From positions 1,488,001 through 1,552,000 of the forward strand of contig CAXXXM010000002.1 in assembly GCA_963663265.2 (NCBI GenBank): DNA of 64,000 nucleotides, given 5' to 3'. A program made the position numbers and the translations under genes. The stretch comes from JAEXOD01 sp963663265. Lineage in GTDB: Bacteria > Bacteroidota > Ignavibacteria > Ignavibacteriales > Melioribacteraceae. A model generated the notes under the pieces. It was not told where the DNA came from. It made no database searches and worked only from the letters and a program-made list of their open reading frames with translations. Within the stretch, counting starts at the first letter, position 1. The number at the start of each line of letters is the position of its first letter. Below are positions 53,946 through 63,835 of the stretch, one piece after another.

Positions 53946-54719
53946 ATGAAAAAAATTATTTCACTTGTTTTATTATTAATTATTGTATCATCATTTTCAG
54001 TTTTTGCACAAGATGAGTGTGAAAAAACTTGCTGCGAAAATGGTATTGTTGATGTCCGCTTTAATGCTGATATTGTTAGCAGATACCTATGGCGAGGAAT
54101 GGAATTTGGAGTAACAAATAATTCACCTGCTTCACCACAGTTTCAACCAAGCATAAATATCAATTTTGCTCTTAATTCTGAAAACACCATTTCTATTGGT
54201 GCGTGGGGATCATATGGATTTTCAGGCGATTATAATGAATGTGATTTAAATATAAAATATGCTTATTCTCCTGCAAGTTTGGGAACAATAGCTTTAACAA
54301 TTAATGATTTTTATTTTCCTTTTATGGGTCGCCCTTTCTCAAATTACGAAAAAGAAGGTGCCGGTGCTCATACAGTTGAATTAAATTTATCTTATACAGG
54401 AACCGAAAAATTTCCAATAAATTTAATTGTTGCTAACAATATTTTGGGAGATGCTCCTGATCACAAATCATTTTATGCTGAAATTGGGTATACTGTTATT
54501 GTAAAAAATGTTTCTTTATTCTTTTTTACCGGTGGAGCACAAGGCGTAAGTCCATGGAATATGGTTAGTAAAGATGGTTTTATTATTACTAACGTTGGTG
54601 TTACTGCTTCTAAAACAATTAAAATCACTGATGATTATTCTGTACCGGTTGGTGTAACTTGGGTAACAAACCCTCACTTGGATCATACTCTTTTTGCTGT
54701 AAAAATTGGTATTCTTTAA
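53946..54719 (+). CDS. Outer-membrane beta-barrel protein (Gcw_chp/TorF-like)
   Basis: A 257-aa exported protein with a signal peptide (cleavage near SVFAQ), a short Cys-rich segment (CEKTCC) and then amphipathic strands to the end. SRYLWRGMEFG near residue 45 resembles the SxYxxRG motif at the start of the Gcw_chp/TorF-like family. The C-terminus LFAVKIGIL is barrel-like. AAAGGA precedes the ATG. Its function is unknown. It may be expressed with the small membrane protein before it and the chemoreceptor after it (51-base gap). Confidence 0.7.
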   Translation: MKKIISLVLLLIIVSSFSVFAQDECEKTCCENGIVDVRFNADIVSRYLWRGMEFGVTNNSPASPQFQPSININFALNSENTISIGAWGSYGFSGDYNECDLNIKYAYSPASLGTIALTINDFYFPFMGRPFSNYEKEGAGAHTVELNLSYTGTEKFPINLIVANNILGDAPDHKSFYAEIGYTVIVKNVSLFFFTGGAQGVSPWNMVSKDGFIITNVGVTASKTIKITDDYSVPVGVTWVTNPHLDHTLFAVKIGIL

Positions 54720-54770
54720 TTATTCTTCCATAAGTTTTTTTTATGTTCTAATTAAGCAGGAGAAGTAATA

Positions 54771-57227
54771 ATGATAAAACTAAATAGTATTAAGTCAAAA
54801 TTATTAACTTACATTTTATCAACTTTAATAATTGTATTAATAATTGCTACCTATATAATTGTTTCATCTGTTAAAACCGCACAAACTGAAGCCACTTATT
54901 CGGGTGCAGAGCAAATGGCTAAAAATTATGCTAATTATATTAACAGTATTGTAATTAAAAATGATGCTATTTCGCACACTATGGCTAATTGGCTAAATCA
55001 GTATAATAGCAATAATAGATATGAAATTGTTAGAACTTTAAAAGCTGTTATAGAAACTAATCCAAGTTTGCTTGGTACATACATAACTTATGAACAGAAT
55101 ATGTTTGATGGTAAAGATAATGAATTTATAAACAATAAGGAGTCTGGCAGTAATGAAGTTGGAAGGCTTTCTCCTTATTGGAATAAATTAACCGGCTCAC
55201 TCGTTTTTGATGCTGTTAATGAAAAATTATCTATTGATGGTGATTATTACAAAATACCAAAACAAACTTTACAAAGTGTTATTTTAGAACCTTATTTATA
55301 TGAAGGGGTTATGATGACCTCTTTTGCATACCCAATACTTAAGAATAATATATTTTATGGAATTGTAGGAAACGATGTTTCCTTAAACGAATTAAATAGC
55401 GAAATTAATAAAATTAAAGTTTATGAAACAGGTTTTGCTGCTTTAGTTAGTAATAATGGTACTTTTATTGGCTATAAAGATAAAAATTATTTGGGCAATG
55501 AAAGTTTGTCTTCTATTTCACAAAAACTATCTGATTCTGAATTAGCTAAAATGGCAGCCGATATAAAAAATGGAATTGGTGGACAAATTGAAACCGATAA
55601 ACTTGTTGAAGGAACTGATTTAATAGCATTTTATCAACCGGTTGAAAAAAGCAAATGGGGATTAATACTATTTATCCCTAAAGATGAAATTTTTGCTTCT
55701 GTTAATTCAATTATCAACTATCTAATTTTAATATTCGTTTTAGCTATTATACTTATAACTTTTATAGTTTATTATATTTCCGGTGTTATAACTAAGCCAA
55801 TTAATAAAGCTGTTTCTGCAATTCAAGAAATTGGAAAAGGACATTTATCAACTCGATTAAACATTAACTCTGATGATGAAATAGGGGTAATGGCTAAAAC
55901 TTTGGATGACTTTACAAATGATCTGCAAGGTCTGGTTAAATTACTTTCTAAAGTATCTGAAGGAGACGTTGAAGTATATTACGAACCAAGAAGTAAAAGT
56001 GATGAAATTGCACCTGCTATTAATAACACGGTTTCTTCATTAAAAGGTTTAATTGATGAAGCTAATACTTTAATTGAAAAAGCAGTTGAAGGCAAACTTG
56101 ATAACAGAGGTGATGAATCCAAATTTAAAGGTGGATACAGACAAATAGTAGTAGGAATTAATGAATTACTTAATGCTATTGTTAGTCCTGTAAAAGAAGG
56201 CTCAAAAGTATTAGCAATAATGGCAACAGGCGACTTAACAACCCGCATGGAAGGCGATTATAAAGGAGACTATCTAATTATCAAAGATAGTATAAACTCC
56301 CTTGCAAACTCACTTACGGAAGTTTTAACCGAAATTACAGAAGCAGTTCAAGCTACTGCAAGTGCATCCAATCAAATTTCTGCAAGTACCGAAGAGATGG
56401 CTGCCGGTGCTCAAGAACAAAGTTCACAAGCCGGTGAAGTTGCAAGTGCAGTTGAAGAAATGACTTCTACTATTGTTGAAACTACTAAAAATGCAAATAT
56501 TGCTGCTCAATCTGCAAAAGATGCCGGTGATACTGCCAAAAGTGGTGGAAGAATTGTTAATGATACCGTTACTGGTATGAACAATATTGCTAACGTTGTT
56601 GCCAAAGCTGCCGAAACTGTTCAAGCACTTGGTAAAAGCAGCGATGAAATTGGTGAAATTGTGCAAGTTATTAACGATATTGCTGACCAAACTAATTTGT
56701 TAGCTCTTAATGCTGCTATTGAAGCTGCAAGAGCCGGTGAACAAGGACGTGGTTTTGCTGTTGTTGCAGATGAAGTTAGAAAACTTGCTGAAAGAACTAC
56801 TAAAGCTACTAAAGAAATTGCTGAAATGATTAAAAAAATTCAAAACGATACTAATTATGCCGTAACTTCTATTCAAAAAGGTAAAAACGAAGTTGAAAAT
56901 GGTAAAGTTTTAGCTAATACCGCCGGCAAATCAATGAATGAAATAGTTTCTGCTGCTGAAAAAGTACTTGATGTTATTAACAGCGTTGCTTCAGCAAGCG
57001 AACAACAGTCAAGTGCTGCTGAACAGATTAGTAAAAATATTGAGGCAATTAGTAATGTTACTCAAGAATCTGCTAATGGTATTCAGCAAATTGCCCATGC
57101 TTCAGAAGACTTAAACAGATTAACAGAAAACTTACAATCTCTTATTAATAAGTTTTCAATAGGAACAACTACTGTTCATAAACAGAATACTTTATCTCAT
57201 CATAATAAACATAAGTATTTAAATTAA
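54771..57227 (+). CDS. Methyl-accepting chemotaxis protein
   Basis: An 818-aa chemoreceptor. Two transmembrane helices (about 11-33 and 315-338) flank a periplasmic dCache-like ligand domain (with GYKDKNYLG typical of that fold). A HAMP domain follows (ITKPINKAVSAIQEIGKGHLSTRL) and then at least one or two further HAMP-like repeats (to about 505), longer than usual. The signalling hairpin tip EAARAGEQGRGFAVVADEVRKLAERT docks CheA/CheW. The tail (NTLSHHNKHKYLN) lacks the NWETF CheR tether. No other chemotaxis gene is in the window; the ligand is unknown. Confidence 0.93.
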   Translation: MIKLNSIKSKLLTYILSTLIIVLIIATYIIVSSVKTAQTEATYSGAEQMAKNYANYINSIVIKNDAISHTMANWLNQYNSNNRYEIVRTLKAVIETNPSLLGTYITYEQNMFDGKDNEFINNKESGSNEVGRLSPYWNKLTGSLVFDAVNEKLSIDGDYYKIPKQTLQSVILEPYLYEGVMMTSFAYPILKNNIFYGIVGNDVSLNELNSEINKIKVYETGFAALVSNNGTFIGYKDKNYLGNESLSSISQKLSDSELAKMAADIKNGIGGQIETDKLVEGTDLIAFYQPVEKSKWGLILFIPKDEIFASVNSIINYLILIFVLAIILITFIVYYISGVITKPINKAVSAIQEIGKGHLSTRLNINSDDEIGVMAKTLDDFTNDLQGLVKLLSKVSEGDVEVYYEPRSKSDEIAPAINNTVSSLKGLIDEANTLIEKAVEGKLDNRGDESKFKGGYRQIVVGINELLNAIVSPVKEGSKVLAIMATGDLTTRMEGDYKGDYLIIKDSINSLANSLTEVLTEITEAVQATASASNQISASTEEMAAGAQEQSSQAGEVASAVEEMTSTIVETTKNANIAAQSAKDAGDTAKSGGRIVNDTVTGMNNIANVVAKAAETVQALGKSSDEIGEIVQVINDIADQTNLLALNAAIEAARAGEQGRGFAVVADEVRKLAERTTKATKEIAEMIKKIQNDTNYAVTSIQKGKNEVENGKVLANTAGKSMNEIVSAAEKVLDVINSVASASEQQSSAAEQISKNIEAISNVTQESANGIQQIAHASEDLNRLTENLQSLINKFSIGTTTVHKQNTLSHHNKHKYLN

Positions 57228-57243
57228 TAGGCTATAAAAAAAA

Positions 57244-57260
57244 GCGGAATTAAATTCCGC
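57244..57260. terminator. Bidirectional terminator
   Basis: GCGGAAT (57244-57250) and ATTCCGC (57254-57260) form a perfect stem with a three-base loop, flanked by an A-run of nine on the left and a T-run of eight on the right. It ends the chemoreceptor on plus and the convergent SulP gene on minus. Confidence 0.92.
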
Positions 57261-57267
57261 TTTTTTT

Positions 57268-58983
57268 TCAATCACTTTCTCGTTTTACAGAAGGAACAAA
57301 TTCCGGAGTTCGCCCTAATTTAGGCAAACCTAAAATTTCTCTTGCCTTATCTAACGCATCATCAATATTACCATAAATATAATCATCACCAATTTGATCT
57401 AAAAAGCCTGCTTTTTCTAAAGCCATTAATGGTTGTGTATGTACACCGGACAATATTAATTGTGTTCCCATTTTCTTTGATTCTAAATAACTTTGTTCCA
57501 AAACATGTATACCACTTGAATCAATTGCCGGAACACTTCTCATTCTTATAATTCTTACTTTTGGGGGTGTTTCTATATCTTTTATTGCCTCGCTGAATTT
57601 TTCTGCTGCACCAAAAAAGAAAGGTCCGTTTACTTCAAAAACCTCTACACCTTCCGGTATATTCTTTTTGTCTATTGACATCGGATCTATAATTTCGCTT
57701 TCTGTATCTTCAAGTTCTCGTTTGATTATTCCAATATTTGTTACTTCAGACATTCTCTTTATAAATAAGAATACTGCTAATAACATTCCAACTTCTATTG
57801 CTATAGTTAAATCAAAAATAACGGTTAAACCAAATGTTGTTAATAAAACTACAATATCACTTTTTGGAGCTTTTAATATTGAAACAAACGTTCTCCATTC
57901 GCTCATATTATAAGAAACAATAACTAACACAGCAGCTAAAGTAGCCATTGGTATTAATTTGGCATACTGCCCTAAGAATAACATAATCAATAATAAAGTA
58001 ACGGCATGCGTCATTCCTGCAACAGGAGTTCTACCACCATTTTTAATATTTGTGGCTGTTCTTGCAATAGCACCTGTTGCCGGTATTCCACCAAACAACG
58101 GAGTTATAATATTTGCAACTCCCTGTGCTATCAACTCCATATTACTTCTATGTTTTCCTCCAATCATACCATCTGCAACAACTGCAGATAAAAGCGATTC
58201 AATTGCTGCAAGTATTGCAATTGTTGTTGCCGGTTGTATTAAGTTTTTAATCATTTCAAAATTAATATCGTAAAAAGTAGGAGAAGGTAAATTTGAAGGA
58301 ATTTCTCCATATATACTTCCAATTGTATCAACTCTCATATTAAAAAAATGTACTAATAAAGTAGTAACTATTATCGCTACTAAAGAACCCGGTATTTTTT
58401 TAAAGAATCTGGGCCAAACAATCATTATTAATAATGCTGTACCACTTATTATTGCTGCATTAACATTTAATAAATGAATATTTTGAAAATAAACATACCA
58501 TTTACTAAAAAATTCCGATGGTACTTTATTTATTGTTAATCCAAACAAATCTTTAATCTGAGTTGAAAAAATTAACAAAGCAATACCACTTGTAAAACCA
58601 ACTATTACAGGATGGGGAATAAATTTAATTACTGCTCCAAATCGTGCCAAACCCATTATTACCAATATTATTCCGGCTAAAATGGTTGCTATTGTTAAAC
58701 CGGTAATTCCATAAGTTTGTATTATTCCATAAACTATAACAATAAAGGCACCTGTTGGACCTCCTATCTGTACTCTGCTACCTCCCAAAAATGAAATTAT
58801 AAATCCTGCAATAACTGCTGTAATTAATCCTTTTTCCGGTGTTACTCCAGATGCTATGGCAAATGCTATTGCCAAAGGTAAAGCTACAATTCCTACAATT
58901 ACCCCTGCTGTTATATCAGAAGTTAATTGTTTTTTATCGTAGTTTTTAATTGTTGTAAAAAATTTAGGTTGTAATCTGTTCAT
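57268..58983 (-). CDS. SulP-family anion transporter with STAS domain
   Basis: A 571-aa inner-membrane transporter. The SulP core (about 1-400) has ALPLAIAFAIASGV near the N-terminus, IGGPTGAFIVIVYG and NIITPLFGGIPATGAIARTATN. The C-terminal STAS domain (about 440-545) contains PAIDSSGIHVLEQ with the conserved Asp-Ser. Members carry sulfate, bicarbonate or other anions; the substrate is not readable here. It ends in a small conserved-length tail. Divergent gene and possible origin lie upstream. Confidence 0.92.
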   Translation of the reverse strand: MNRLQPKFFTTIKNYDKKQLTSDITAGVIVGIVALPLAIAFAIASGVTPEKGLITAVIAGFIISFLGGSRVQIGGPTGAFIVIVYGIIQTYGITGLTIATILAGIILVIMGLARFGAVIKFIPHPVIVGFTSGIALLIFSTQIKDLFGLTINKVPSEFFSKWYVYFQNIHLLNVNAAIISGTALLIMIVWPRFFKKIPGSLVAIIVTTLLVHFFNMRVDTIGSIYGEIPSNLPSPTFYDINFEMIKNLIQPATTIAILAAIESLLSAVVADGMIGGKHRSNMELIAQGVANIITPLFGGIPATGAIARTATNIKNGGRTPVAGMTHAVTLLLIMLFLGQYAKLIPMATLAAVLVIVSYNMSEWRTFVSILKAPKSDIVVLLTTFGLTVIFDLTIAIEVGMLLAVFLFIKRMSEVTNIGIIKRELEDTESEIIDPMSIDKKNIPEGVEVFEVNGPFFFGAAEKFSEAIKDIETPPKVRIIRMRSVPAIDSSGIHVLEQSYLESKKMGTQLILSGVHTQPLMALEKAGFLDQIGDDYIYGNIDDALDKAREILGLPKLGRTPEFVPSVKRESD

Positions 58984-59658
58984 CTTTAATCTTTATTTAT
59001 ATCTAAAATTATCAATTCAAATATAAATAAAAATAATCTTATATTGTTTAGCGAAAATTTTCATACTCTCTTCTAACCAACTCTACCTTCTACTTTCTGT
59101 TATCTACCTTCTATATTCTAATATCTATTTTCTATCCTCTTTTATACACACACAACATATATATATTTAATTTCTTATTTATTTAAATAAATAATGATTA
59201 TTATTATATAGTGTGAATATGTGGATAACCCAAATAAATGGCTTTTTTATATAGTTTTTAACCGTTTTTTTAGTAGTGATAATGTTGATTTATTAAATAC
59301 AAAGGTTTTGATTTCCACATACTAAAGTTTATATGTTTGTAATTTAGGTTTTAGTTAATTTTTTCCACATTATGCAGTTAAATAAGACTAAATAAACTTG
59401 TTCCTTTTTTTTATATTAAATAGTTCTTTGTTAGGCATTTATCAAATTTAGTTATTTTATTTATTAGACTAATGAACATTGTTTATCCACATTTTATCCA
59501 TATTTTGTATAAATTTAACTTAACTAAATATGATTTTTAAGTCAATTTAGGTAATTTGTTTATTATTAAGAACTATAAAGGGTTATTCCTTATTTATATC
59601 TTTATGTTAAACAATGTAACTTGTTATATATAAACTAATTAAAATATTGGATTTTTAT
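58984..59658. other. AT-rich gene-free region with DnaA-box cluster (candidate oriC)
   Basis: This 675-base non-coding gap is the longest in the window. DnaA-box consensus matches (TTWTNCACA) are TTATACACA at 59142-59150 (plus), TTATCCACA on minus at 59228-59220, TTTTCCACA at 59361-59369 (plus) and TTATCCACA at 59483-59491 (plus). Near matches lie at 59212-59220 (minus), 59311-59319 and 59494-59502. Between and beside them are long A/T tracts (59158-59210, 59400-59470). A pyrimidine-rich quasi-repeat of 'TCTACCTTCTA' type lies at 59065-59145. Genes diverge from it on both sides. dnaA is not in the window, so this is a candidate only. Confidence 0.55.
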
Positions 59659-60288
59659 ATGGGAAATAAATTAGTTCCAAAAATAATTTTAGAAGGTACT
59701 CGATTAACACTTAAAACAGAGATTGCTTTTGCACTTAACGAACACCCTCGAATTGTGGGTCCCAGAAAATATAAGTATCATTCTCCATTAATATCAGGCG
59801 AATGGTGTTCTTTTACCAACTTTCCTTGGGGAAGAGGATTAATCAATTTTAATAAAGAAGAAGAGCATAAGGCGTTTGTTACTTATGATACTTGGGTAAA
59901 ACTGTTTGAATTGCAAAAGTACTATTCATGGATAATTGATAGATTTCATATTTCGACCAAAATGTACCAAAAGAAATATAATTACAGAGACTATGAGTTT
60001 AAATGGCTTGAAGAAAGATTACTTAGTTTAGGATTTAAGCTTGTTTTCTGTTATAGAAATAAAGAATCATTTGAAATTGCAAAACAGGAACGATTAAAAA
60101 TATCCGGTAATCCATCCCAATACAACAATTTAAGCATATTTTATGAAGAACAGGAAATGTTAAAAGAATTTATAGAAAACTCTTTACTTCCTTATTTATT
60201 TGTGGATGTTTCTGATAATAGTGTTGAAAACGCAGCTAATAAAGTTGCAGACTGGCTTGAACAAAACGGCGGTTTATATTTAGAATAA
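59659..60288 (+). CDS. Thymidylate/deoxynucleoside kinase-like protein with altered P-loop
   Basis: A 209-aa protein. ATG 59659 (MGNKLVPK) is chosen; the frame extends back only to a TTG. The layout resembles P-loop nucleotide kinases: ILEGTRLTLKTEIAFAL sits where EGxDGxGKST is expected, and IIDRFHISTKMYQKKY resembles the DR(Y/F)-containing substrate loop. In the P-loop the glycine before Lys is Leu (GTRLTLKT), so ATP binding may be changed or lost. No other family motif is seen. It stands alone beside the candidate origin, and a role in nucleotide supply is only a guess. Confidence 0.55.
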   Translation: MGNKLVPKIILEGTRLTLKTEIAFALNEHPRIVGPRKYKYHSPLISGEWCSFTNFPWGRGLINFNKEEEHKAFVTYDTWVKLFELQKYYSWIIDRFHISTKMYQKKYNYRDYEFKWLEERLLSLGFKLVFCYRNKESFEIAKQERLKISGNPSQYNNLSIFYEEQEMLKEFIENSLLPYLFVDVSDNSVENAANKVADWLEQNGGLYLE

Positions 60289-60293
60289 AAAAA

Positions 60294-60320
60294 GCCGTTG
60301 AAAGATTTATCTTCAACGGC
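60294..60320. terminator. Bidirectional terminator
   Basis: GCCGTTGAA (60294-60302) pairs with TTCAACGGC (60312-60320). Seven A on the left give the minus-strand gene a T-run; the plus-strand side is less T-rich. It separates the convergent kinase-like and FN3-repeat genes. Confidence 0.85.
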
Positions 60321-60366
60321 TTGCAAAAATTAATAATTATATAATTAACAATTTATAATTATTGGC

Positions 60367-63300
60367 TTATTTAATTAACATTAATTTTTTAGTTTCTACA
60401 AAGTTTCCTGCAGTAATTCTATATAAATAAGCACCGCTTGGAACTTTAATTCCTGCTTCATTTGTGCCATTCCATACTAAATTGTATGTTCCTGCATTTA
60501 AGTCTTTGTTAATTAATGTCTTTATTTCTTGTCCTAATATATTATAGATAACTATTTTAACATTAGCATTATTTGGTAAACCAAATTTAATGTTAGTAGT
60601 TGGGTTAAAAGGATTAGGATAATTTTGTGACATATAATATTCTGTTGGAATTGTGTTTTCTTCTTCAACTCCAGTTATATCATCACCTGTACTAAAAGAT
60701 TCTACATTAGAATAGATTGAATAGTCACCTTTTCCGGATGTTTGAGATCTAACTCTCCAATAATAAGTTGTATATTCTGATAAATTAGTTAATTCAACAT
60801 TATTAGAGTTTAAATTTCCAACTGTAACAGCGTTATTCATTTCAGGGTTATCTGCATATTGCAATTCATAATTTAAGTTACTGTTAGCAACCGGCATAGC
60901 CCATGATAATGTTGGAGTAACAGTATTAATAGTAATACCTTCGCCAGGAGTACCGGAAATAGGCATAAAAGCAGCACTTTCGGAATAAACTACAAAGTAT
61001 TCAGTTGTTGACCAAGCTGAAGGAGTAACGCCATTATTTGATCTAACTCTCCAGTAAACTAAATCACCAATTAATAAATTTGTTAATTCGTATTGCATAT
61101 CTGTTAAATCTGATTTAGTTGGATTAGTACCAAATAAACCATTGTTGCTAATTTGAATATCATATGTTAAACCGGTACTATTTCCGTTTATATACCAAAG
61201 TAATAATTGTGTGTTTGTAAATACATGAACACCACCTTTTGGCCACGAAATAACAGGTACGGGCGAACCACCAACACCTATTACAGTAAATGTTTGTTTA
61301 GCTGACCAAGCTGAAGGCGTAATACCATTATTTGATCTAACTTTCCAGTAATAAGTTGTTCCTGCTGTTAAATTTGCCAATTCTAAATATTGATCAAGAA
61401 TACCTGTATATGTTCCTGTAGGACTTCCAGTAAAGACGTTTGTAGTATTAATTTCAATTTCATAAGTTAAGCCTTCAGATGCACTATTCATATACCATCT
61501 TAAAACAGTATCTGTTGAATATACAGTAGAACCTGTTGCCGGGCTGTATGGATGGGGTACTAAAGAAGCCATATTACCATAAATTCTAAAAGCCTCTTTT
61601 GTTGTCCATGCTGAAGGTGTGGTACCATTATTTGAACGAACTCTCCAATAATATTTAACTCCTGGAGTTAAGTTCATTGCTGTAAAATATAAATCTGAAA
61701 TTCCTGTTGTATCTATAATATTTGTGCTAAAGGTTCCATCTTTATCAATTTGTAAATCATAGGTAAGTCCTGTTGAGTTACCTAAAACATACCAGTATAA
61801 AGTTGGATTTGTTAAATATACAATTGTATTATCAATTGGATAAGTAGCAACTGGTTTAACAGGTGTTAAAGTACCAAAAACTTTGAATTTTCCAAGTGAA
61901 GACCAATTTGATGTATCGGAACCGTTTGTGGATCTAACTTTCCAATAATATGTCTCACCAGGGGTTAAATTGTTTGCTTCATAATATAAGTCTTCAATAT
62001 CAGTTGCAGTTAATGCACCAGTAAAGTCATTAACTGTATTAATAATTAATTGATATTTTAATCCTTGTCCATTACCTAATAAATACCAATATAAAGTTGT
62101 AGATGTGCCGTATACTGTTGTATTTCCAATTGGATAAGATACTTTTGGAATTAGTGTAACAAATCCCGGTGCTTGAATTTTGAAATAGCTAATATTTGAA
62201 TAAGCCGAAACAACATTAGTTGAAGTTTTTGAAGTAACTCTCCAATAAAGCTTTGTGTTACCAGGTAATCCAGCTAAGTCTTGTTCAAGAGTTGTTTCTG
62301 TTAAGTCTGTTAATTTAATAACAGGATTTGTCATATCAGCATTTAATGAAATTTCAAAATCATAAAGTAAACCCGTTCCAACTTGATTTAAATACCAAAC
62401 AAACATAGTTGGATTTGTGTTTACATCTGATCCATTTGTTGGGGTACTTAAAACAGCTTTAATTTGAATAACTGTTCTAAACTTAAATACAGTTGAATAA
62501 TCGCTTTCGCCATAAGCATCAATAGCTTTTACTCTATAGTAGTAATCTTTATCATTTTCCAAAACATAAGCTGGAGGAGCAAATTGGAATTCGGTATTTG
62601 TTATGTTTTCAATTTTTATTAAACCGGCAGCAGGAAAAGTATTACTTTTAGAAATTTCTAAAGTGTAAACAATTGGAGCCTGACCAATTGTAGGATTCCA
62701 ATCGAATAAAGGAATAATAGAATTTTTTACAGAATTATTTGCCGGCAAACTTAATGTTGGTGGAGCTAATTTTGTTAAAAACGTTGCTGAACTATAATTA
62801 CTTGTACCATAAGCATAAATTCCTTTTACCCTCCAATAATATTGAGTAAAATGAGTTAAACCGGAAACAGTAACAGTAGTATCTGTTATCCCGGTTTGCG
62901 AAAATACTGTAGTGGCAAATAAAGGGTCGTCAGAAACTTCAACTGTATAAGCATTAGCTCCTATACTTTCATGCCAAAGAAGCGTAATGTTTGTTGGTTG
63001 ATGAACTGCATTATTTGCTGGTGAAATTAAAGTTGGATCAGATAATATTGTTAAAAATGTTCCAAAACTATAAAAACTTTCAGCGTGAACTGTGGTTGAT
63101 TTTACTCTCCAAGTATAAAGAGTATTATAATTTAATCCTGTAATTGTTATACTTGTATCTGTAACTCCAGACTGTGAAAAAGTTGTTGTGGCAAATGTAC
63201 CGTCTTCTGAAACATCGATAGTATAAGCTTCAGCCCCTGCACCCGGATGCCATGAAAGAGTAATATTTACCGGTTGATTCTGTGTGCCTAAGGTAGGAGT

Positions 63301-63651
63301 TGCTATTGTTGGAGTGCCAGGATTTGTATAAAAAGTCCAAGTTGGAGAATATGGAGTACCGGCAATATTTGATCTTACGTGCCAGTAATATGTTTTTCCT
63401 GCTTCCAATGGGGTTGTAAGTGTTAATGCAGTATTATTCCCAATGTTTTGATTATAAACAAAAGTAGTAAAATTAATATCTTCCGATATTTGTATTCTGA
63501 ACTGAGTTGCACCTGCGTCAGGTGCCCATGCAAATGTTGGGGTCAATGTAACTACTGTGCTTCCATCAACCGGTTGCTGCAACGTTGGTTGAGCCGCAAT
63601 GCTTAAAGAAAAAAGCATTAAGATTATTAATTGTTTGAAAATAGCCTTCAT
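60367..63651 (-). CDS. T9SS-exported surface protein with ten FN3-like repeats
   Basis: A 1094-aa secreted protein: signal peptide (ending near SIAAQ), ten tandem fibronectin-III-like repeats of about 90-105 residues (about 20-1010), then a T9SS type A sorting domain (NYPNPFNPTTNIKF to KKLMLIK). Each repeat closes with a YYWRVRS-type strand (variants HVRS, RVKS, KVRS), and repeats 6-9 are closest to each other (NNGxTPSAWS). There is no catalytic domain, so it is probably an adhesin or structural surface protein. TAGGTGAGAA precedes the ATG. It is followed by a strong terminator. The next gene upstream is another T9SS protein. Confidence 0.88.
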   Translation of the reverse strand: MKAIFKQLIILMLFSLSIAAQPTLQQPVDGSTVVTLTPTFAWAPDAGATQFRIQISEDINFTTFVYNQNIGNNTALTLTTPLEAGKTYYWHVRSNIAGTPYSPTWTFYTNPGTPTIATPTLGTQNQPVNITLSWHPGAGAEAYTIDVSEDGTFATTTFSQSGVTDTSITITGLNYNTLYTWRVKSTTVHAESFYSFGTFLTILSDPTLISPANNAVHQPTNITLLWHESIGANAYTVEVSDDPLFATTVFSQTGITDTTVTVSGLTHFTQYYWRVKGIYAYGTSNYSSATFLTKLAPPTLSLPANNSVKNSIIPLFDWNPTIGQAPIVYTLEISKSNTFPAAGLIKIENITNTEFQFAPPAYVLENDKDYYYRVKAIDAYGESDYSTVFKFRTVIQIKAVLSTPTNGSDVNTNPTMFVWYLNQVGTGLLYDFEISLNADMTNPVIKLTDLTETTLEQDLAGLPGNTKLYWRVTSKTSTNVVSAYSNISYFKIQAPGFVTLIPKVSYPIGNTTVYGTSTTLYWYLLGNGQGLKYQLIINTVNDFTGALTATDIEDLYYEANNLTPGETYYWKVRSTNGSDTSNWSSLGKFKVFGTLTPVKPVATYPIDNTIVYLTNPTLYWYVLGNSTGLTYDLQIDKDGTFSTNIIDTTGISDLYFTAMNLTPGVKYYWRVRSNNGTTPSAWTTKEAFRIYGNMASLVPHPYSPATGSTVYSTDTVLRWYMNSASEGLTYEIEINTTNVFTGSPTGTYTGILDQYLELANLTAGTTYYWKVRSNNGITPSAWSAKQTFTVIGVGGSPVPVISWPKGGVHVFTNTQLLLWYINGNSTGLTYDIQISNNGLFGTNPTKSDLTDMQYELTNLLIGDLVYWRVRSNNGVTPSAWSTTEYFVVYSESAAFMPISGTPGEGITINTVTPTLSWAMPVANSNLNYELQYADNPEMNNAVTVGNLNSNNVELTNLSEYTTYYWRVRSQTSGKGDYSIYSNVESFSTGDDITGVEEENTIPTEYYMSQNYPNPFNPTTNIKFGLPNNANVKIVIYNILGQEIKTLINKDLNAGTYNLVWNGTNEAGIKVPSGAYLYRITAGNFVETKKLMLIK

Positions 63652-63835
63652 TTCTCACCTATATTTTATTTTTATTATTATTTTCAGCATTTATCAAAGC
63701 AGCCTACACTTAAGGCAATTTAATATAGTTTAATTTGTTAAATTTTCCAAATTATTTTTAAATAAATTTTTTATTAAGTTGTTATTTTATAATAAGATAC
63801 GAGGTATTTTAAGTGTTTTAATAAAAAAAAGAGGC

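Noticed and set aside
56424..56690. Minus-strand frame inside the chemoreceptor gene
   Set aside because: It is antisense to the conserved signalling domain and has no coding features; the plus-strand gene explains the openness.
59065..59145. CRISPR-like or tandem repeat in the pyrimidine-rich stretch
   Set aside because: The units (TCTACCTTCTA-like) are irregular in length and sequence with no constant spacers; it is low-complexity sequence.
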